Shown one piece after another: positions 60,165 through 64,000 of a stretch of DNA of 64,000 bases. The DNA is from Fredinandcohnia humi (GTDB lineage: Bacteria; Bacillota; Bacilli; Bacillales; Bacillaceae_L). The translations under genes were made by a program, and so were the position numbers. The stretch covers positions 465,429 through 529,428 of the forward strand of contig NZ_LMBW01000001.1 of assembly GCF_001439915.1 (NCBI RefSeq). The letters run 5' to 3'. The number at the start of each line of letters is the position of its first letter. The first letter of the stretch is position 1. A model generated the notes under the pieces. It was not told the origin of the DNA. It worked only from the letters and a program-made list of their open reading frames with translations, and did not search any database.

Positions 60165-60948
60165 CTATCATTTCACCTTCAGTCAAAACCTTCCCACGGT
60201 CTTTTTTTGATAGATACATGGAAAGTTTTTGTTCAATTGCACGTGGTGATTGACCCTCAAGAACAGACAATACGCCTTCGATCATGACTTCCTTGATTTT
60301 TATTTCTTGCTTTGATTTTTGTTTTAACTTATTTGCGAATGGATGCCATAACACATATCCAGTGAAAATCCCCAGCATTGTAGCAACGAACGCGGCTGCT
60401 ATAGCTTCACCAAGTGCATTTGTATCGTCCATTTGGCCCAATGCTGCAATAAGACCCACAACAGCTCCCAATACTCCAAGTGTTGGTGCATATGTTCCAG
60501 CTTGTGAGAAAATCGAAGCGCCAGACGCATGACGTTCTTCGATTGCTTCAATTTCTTCCGTCATCACATCGCGGATAAATTCAGCACTTTGACCATCAAC
60601 TGCCATACTTAATCCGTTTTTTAAAAAAGGATCTTCGACTTCTGCAACTTTTACCTCAAGTGCTAATAGTCCTTCCTTACGGGCAATTGTGGCCCAGTTT
60701 GAAAACATGGGAATCAGTTCTTCAACACTTAACATCCTTTTTTCTTTAAATAGGACCCCAACTAGTTGTGGTATCCTTTTTAATTCACTGGTAGGGAATG
60801 CAATGGTAACTGCAGCAATCGTTCCTATAATAATAATTAAAAGGGCAGCAGGATTTAATAATGCTGAAAGTGGAACCCCTTTTAAAACCATACCTACAAA
60901 GACTGCAATAAAACCGAGTATTACACCTATTAATGACGATTTATCCAA
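60157..60948 (-). CDS. motA: Flagellar stator protein MotA
   Basis: 263 residues with four membrane helices and the cytoplasmic loop carrying the conserved charged residues (MTEEIEAIEERHASGASIFS). AAFVATMLGIFTGYVLWHPF is a typical MotA segment. It starts with TTG 60948 with AGGTGAT upstream and forms the proton channel with MotB. The DAATSELKR-type motif appears as AFPTSELKRIPQL. I could not confirm a sigma-D promoter upstream. Confidence 0.95.
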   Translation of the reverse strand: MDKSSLIGVILGFIAVFVGMVLKGVPLSALLNPAALLIIIIGTIAAVTIAFPTSELKRIPQLVGVLFKEKRMLSVEELIPMFSNWATIARKEGLLALEVKVAEVEDPFLKNGLSMAVDGQSAEFIRDVMTEEIEAIEERHASGASIFSQAGTYAPTLGVLGAVVGLIAALGQMDDTNALGEAIAAAFVATMLGIFTGYVLWHPFANKLKQKSKQEIKIKEVMIEGVLSVLEGQSPRAIEQKLSMYLSKKDRGKVLTEGEMIDG

Positions 60949-61228
60949 TTTGTATCACCTAAGCTTTCATACGTTGTTGTTACGAGAGTAGTGTTTCAAA
61001 ATAAAAATATGTGTTTTTGATGCAAACAGTGGGTAATAAACGCAAATCTGTGAAATATATATCGAATCTAAAATTCTACTATTCTTTATATCGACAATCA
61101 ATGTAAAAATTTTAGCGAAACGTATCAATTTCTATCGAAGATTTCGTGGTGGTAAAATTATGTAGGAGTGGTTTACAATGAAAGAGTATACATAAATTCT
61201 AATCTCTTATTGGAGAGGGGACCCGACC
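60949..61228. other. motA/pepF-like divergent intergenic region
   Basis: About 280 bp of AT-rich DNA between motA (leftward) and the oligopeptidase gene (rightward). No gene and no confident promoter is seen. GGAGAGG (61212-61218) before 61229 is the oligopeptidase ribosome site. Confidence 0.5.
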
Positions 61229-62923
61229 ATGAATTTTAATGATTTTAAGTATGTCCGTCCTAACATGGACGAAGTGGAACAAACATTTAATGTTGCACTG
61301 GAAAAATTTAAAAATGCAGCAACACCTGCCGAGCAAGATGCTGCAATGAAAGAAATCATTGCGATACAACGAACTGTTGATACGGCTTTTAATATTGGCT
61401 TTATCAGACATACAGTTGATACGAACGATGAATTTTACAAAGAAGAACAGGATTATCTTGATGAAATTCAACCATTGGTACAAGGTTTAACAACTACGTA
61501 CTATGATGCACTTGTTCATTCAAAATTCCGTACAGATTTAGAAAACAAATGGGGCAAGCAGCTTTTTGATTTTGCAGAATTTCAGCTTAAAACCTTCTCG
61601 CCTGATGTTGTTGAGGATCTCCAAATGGAAAACAAGCTTTCATCTGAGTATACGAAACTTGTTGCATCAGCAAAAATTATGTTTGAGGGAGAAGAACGTA
61701 CATTAGCGCAGTTACAGCCTTTTATGGAATCAACTGATCGTGAAATGCGTAAAAAAGCAAATGAAGTACGCTTTGCATTTTTCAAAGAGCATCAAGCAAA
61801 ATTTGATGATATCTATGATCAGCTTGTAAAGGTTCGGACACAAATAGCCCACAAACTAGGATATAAAAACTTTGTTGAGCTGGCATATGTAAGAATGTCT
61901 AGGACAGATTACAATGCAGAAATGGTGGCAAACTTCCGAGACCAGGTGAAAGAATATATCGTCCCACTTTCAGTTAAACTTCGTGAACGCCAAGCAGAGC
62001 GTATTGGTTTGGACAGCTTGAAATATTATGATGAGTCATTCCGTTATAAAACAGGTAATGCTGTACCAAAAGGTGACCCGGAATGGATTATTGAAAATGG
62101 GAAGAAAATGTACGAAGAACTTTCTGCAGAAACCAAAGAATTCTTCGATTACATGATTGACACGAACTTAATCGATCTTGTTGCGAAGAAGGGGAAAGCA
62201 GGTGGAGGCTATTGCACCTATATTAGTGATTACCAGGCACCATTTATTTTCTCAAACTTCAATGGAACTTCAGGGGATATTGATGTGTTAACACATGAGG
62301 CTGGCCATGCGTTCCAGGTTTATTCAAGCAGACATTTTGAAGTACCTGAGTATAACTGGCCAACCTATGAGGCCTGTGAGATCCATTCTATGAGTATGGA
62401 ATTTTTCACATGGCCATGGATGGAATTATTCTTTAAAGAAGATACCGACAAATACAAGTTTGCTCATTTAAGTGAAGCCTTATTATTCTTGCCATATGGT
62501 GTCGCAGTTGATGAATTCCAACATTTCGTTTATGAAAATCCAGATGTAACACCAGCTGAACGCAACAAAGCATGGAGAGAAATCGAGAAAAAATACTTGC
62601 CACTACGCGATTATGATGGCAATGAATACTTAGAAGCAGGCGGATTCTGGCAGCGCCAGGGCCATATTTACACAACTGCATTCTATTATATTGACTATAC
62701 ACTGGCCCAAATTTGTGCGTTCCAATTCTGGAAAAAATCAAGAGAAAACCATGATGAAGCATGGGCAGATTATGTACATCTTTGCAAACAAGGCGGTAGC
62801 AAGCCTTTCACCGAGCTCGTGAAGGTTGCTAATCTACTCTCCCCATTTGAAGAAGGAACTGTCCAATCTGTCGTTGGCGAAATTGAAGCATGGCTTAATA
62901 GTGTCGACGATAAACAACTGTAA
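61229..62923 (+). CDS. pepF: M3-family oligoendopeptidase (PepF type)
   Basis: 564 residues. Zinc metallopeptidase with the HEAGH motif in DVLTHEAGHAFQVY (about residue 355) and a downstream Glu in YEACEIHSMSMEFFTWPW. The length and lack of a signal peptide match the cytoplasmic oligoendopeptidase F subgroup common in Bacillus. It degrades short peptides. TGGAGAGG precedes the ATG. Confidence 0.93.
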   Translation: MNFNDFKYVRPNMDEVEQTFNVALEKFKNAATPAEQDAAMKEIIAIQRTVDTAFNIGFIRHTVDTNDEFYKEEQDYLDEIQPLVQGLTTTYYDALVHSKFRTDLENKWGKQLFDFAEFQLKTFSPDVVEDLQMENKLSSEYTKLVASAKIMFEGEERTLAQLQPFMESTDREMRKKANEVRFAFFKEHQAKFDDIYDQLVKVRTQIAHKLGYKNFVELAYVRMSRTDYNAEMVANFRDQVKEYIVPLSVKLRERQAERIGLDSLKYYDESFRYKTGNAVPKGDPEWIIENGKKMYEELSAETKEFFDYMIDTNLIDLVAKKGKAGGGYCTYISDYQAPFIFSNFNGTSGDIDVLTHEAGHAFQVYSSRHFEVPEYNWPTYEACEIHSMSMEFFTWPWMELFFKEDTDKYKFAHLSEALLFLPYGVAVDEFQHFVYENPDVTPAERNKAWREIEKKYLPLRDYDGNEYLEAGGFWQRQGHIYTTAFYYIDYTLAQICAFQFWKKSRENHDEAWADYVHLCKQGGSKPFTELVKVANLLSPFEEGTVQSVVGEIEAWLNSVDDKQL

Positions 62924-62928
62924 AAATG

Positions 62929-62956
62929 GAAAGGCTGTGGGTTTCCACAGTCCTTT
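62929..62956 (+). terminator. Terminator of the oligoendopeptidase gene
   Basis: AAAGGCTGTGG-GTTT-CCACAGTCCTTTT, nearly perfect stem. Confidence 0.8.
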
Positions 62957-63048
62957 TGTGCGAATTTTGCAAATAAAGTCTGGTTTATGCAAAAATGTTT
63001 TATAAAGGATATAATAAAAACATCAAACTGAAATTGAGGGTGTTTTTC

Positions 63049-63801
63049 ATGATTCATTTAAAGACAAAACGAGAAATTGAATTAATGCGCGAAGCGGGCC
63101 AAATTTTGGCAGCATGCCATAAGGAAATTCGCAAACTAATTCAACCTGGAATTACGAGTCTAGAGATTGACAGCTTTGCTGAGGATTTTATTAAAAAGAA
63201 TGGAGCTACGCCTGAACAAAAAGGCTATAAGGGCTATAAATATGCAACATGCGCATCAATAAACGATGAAATTTGTCACGGCTTCCCTCGAAAGACTCCA
63301 TTAAAAAGTGGAGATATCGTGACAATCGATATGGTGGTAAACCTTGGTGGCGCACTTGCGGACTCTGCATGGTCATATGGGGTCGGTGAGGTTTCTCCAA
63401 AAGCAGAAAAGCTACTTGATGTTACAAAAACAGCGATGTATAAAGGGATTGAACAAGCTGTCATCGGAAACCGACTTGGAGATATTGGTCACGCCATCCA
63501 ATCCTATACAGAAGGTGAAGGATTCTCAGTTGTTCGTGATTTTATCGGACATGGAATTGGACCAACGATGCATGAGGAACCACAGGTTTTACACTATGGC
63601 CTTCCAAACAAAGGACTACGTTTAAAAGAAGGAATGGTATTCACAATTGAACCAATGGTAAATGTCGGTAAATGGCAAACAACCATGGACAAAAACGGCT
63701 GGACCGCACGTACAATCGATGGCAGCTTATCTGCACAATATGAGCATACATTAGCAATCACACAGGACGGTCCATATATTTTAACAGATCAAGAAGCATA
63801 A
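63049..63801 (+). CDS. map: Methionine aminopeptidase, type I
   Basis: 250 residues from ATG 63049 (GAGGGTG upstream), with the upstream in-frame ATG at 62995 rejected for lack of a ribosome site. The metal ligands are visible: Asp in VTIDMVVN, Asp in ALADSAWS, His in IGHGIGPTMHEEP, Glu in FTIEPMVN and Glu in QYEHTLAIT. It removes N-terminal Met from nascent proteins. A second, housekeeping map in the ribosomal gene region is usual in Bacillus, so this may be the paralogue (MapB/YflG type). Confidence 0.93.
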   Translation: MIHLKTKREIELMREAGQILAACHKEIRKLIQPGITSLEIDSFAEDFIKKNGATPEQKGYKGYKYATCASINDEICHGFPRKTPLKSGDIVTIDMVVNLGGALADSAWSYGVGEVSPKAEKLLDVTKTAMYKGIEQAVIGNRLGDIGHAIQSYTEGEGFSVVRDFIGHGIGPTMHEEPQVLHYGLPNKGLRLKEGMVFTIEPMVNVGKWQTTMDKNGWTARTIDGSLSAQYEHTLAITQDGPYILTDQEA

Positions 63802-63804
63802 AAT

Positions 63805-63837
63805 AAAAAGTGTCACATCTAATGTGGCACTTTTTTA
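63805..63837 (+). terminator. Terminator of map
   Basis: AAGTGTCACAT-CTA-ATGTGGCACTT followed by TTTT. Confidence 0.85.
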
Positions 63838-63838
63838 C

Positions 63839-64000
63839 GTCTAGCTCCAGCGCCTAGCCCTTCGAGGTCACAAGCCAATCTGTCAAGAAGGTTAAAGAAC
63901 AACCCTCTAGCCATTTTTTCTTGTACTTGTCAGACTTGCACAGGATGTGCTGACGTCTACGTTTGCCACAGGACGTGGCAGTTTTTAGTAGACGTTCAAC
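63839..64000. repeat. Interspersed repeat, divergent relative of R1
   Basis: Begins GTCTAGCTCCAGCGCCTAGC, matching the end of R1, then diverges into a longer GC-rich block with CACAGGATGTGCTGACGTCT and GCCACAGGACGTGGCAG. It runs off the right edge. Non-coding. Confidence 0.7.

Overview
The window is low-GC, Gram-positive, endospore-forming chromosome from the Bacillaceae. Evidence for this is strong AGGAGG-type ribosome binding sites, frequent TTG and GTG starts, an alpha/beta-type SASP, SigI/RsgI, a Spo0E-type phosphatase, a SinI-like anti-repressor, an NprR-like regulator, and gene order recalling Bacillus subtilis (yjcF-yjcG-yjcH; ligD-ku; sigI-rsgI-sspD-ktrD; ogt/mtnU/mtnE; motA-motB). 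Interspersed non-coding repeats suggest a Cytobacillus/Neobacillus-type relative rather than B. subtilis itself. That placement is inference.

Layout. 1-1503: yjcFGH housekeeping genes on the minus strand. 1680-19147: a 17.5-kb integrative element bounded by 41-bp direct repeats that are the 5' half of tRNA-Val(GAC). It holds a tRNA-like gene, a tyrosine recombinase, a winged-helix replication-type protein, a run of small genes with an Xis-like HTH protein, an SF2 helicase-like ATPase and an HNH nuclease. It then carries a defence cargo: type I restriction-modification (hsdRMS), an Mrr-like nuclease and a membrane-anchored Mrr-like nuclease. A structured RNA candidate and a GIY-YIG protein follow, and the intact tRNA-Val lies at the right end. 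19181-20775: a decayed second insertion ending in a 3' tRNA-Val fragment and carrying an Ltp-type (superinfection-exclusion-like) membrane protein. 20864-21570: gene debris, including a broken DUF3231 gene.

21570-28500: core genes (DUF421 membrane protein, SRAP protein, sensor kinase, EIIA-Glc), an NprR-like TPR regulator followed by a 39-codon peptide gene, and repeat-rich DNA. 28613-32465: glycine betaine uptake (GbsR-like regulator and divergent opuA operon). 32539-32833: two tandem repeat arrays of about 52 bp. 32901-35695: NHEJ pair LigD and Ku. 36047-40714: sigI-rsgI, sspD, a Ktr-type potassium channel, and small sporulation-type genes.

40923-48282: radical SAM protein, chemoreceptor, ogt, mtnU/mtnE methionine salvage genes, and an OmpR-type response regulator. 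48263-53747: a hidden sinI-like gene antisense to the regulator's end, then a 1730-residue pseudokinase-AAA-TPR-GAF-histidine kinase. 53843-63801: CBS/ACT protein, Spo0E-like phosphatase with a hairpin-rich leader, an Fsr-type MFS exporter, an aldo/keto reductase, a 5'-nucleotidase-family protein, MotA/MotB, a PepF-type M3 peptidase and methionine aminopeptidase.

The most notable material is the tRNA-Val element. It replaces the promoter and 5' half of its target tRNA. Its defence cargo is bounded by two copies of a 19-bp sequence containing a perfect 18-bp palindrome. A probable 260-nt structured RNA with its own promoter and terminator lies just outside that cargo, directly upstream of the GIY-YIG gene.
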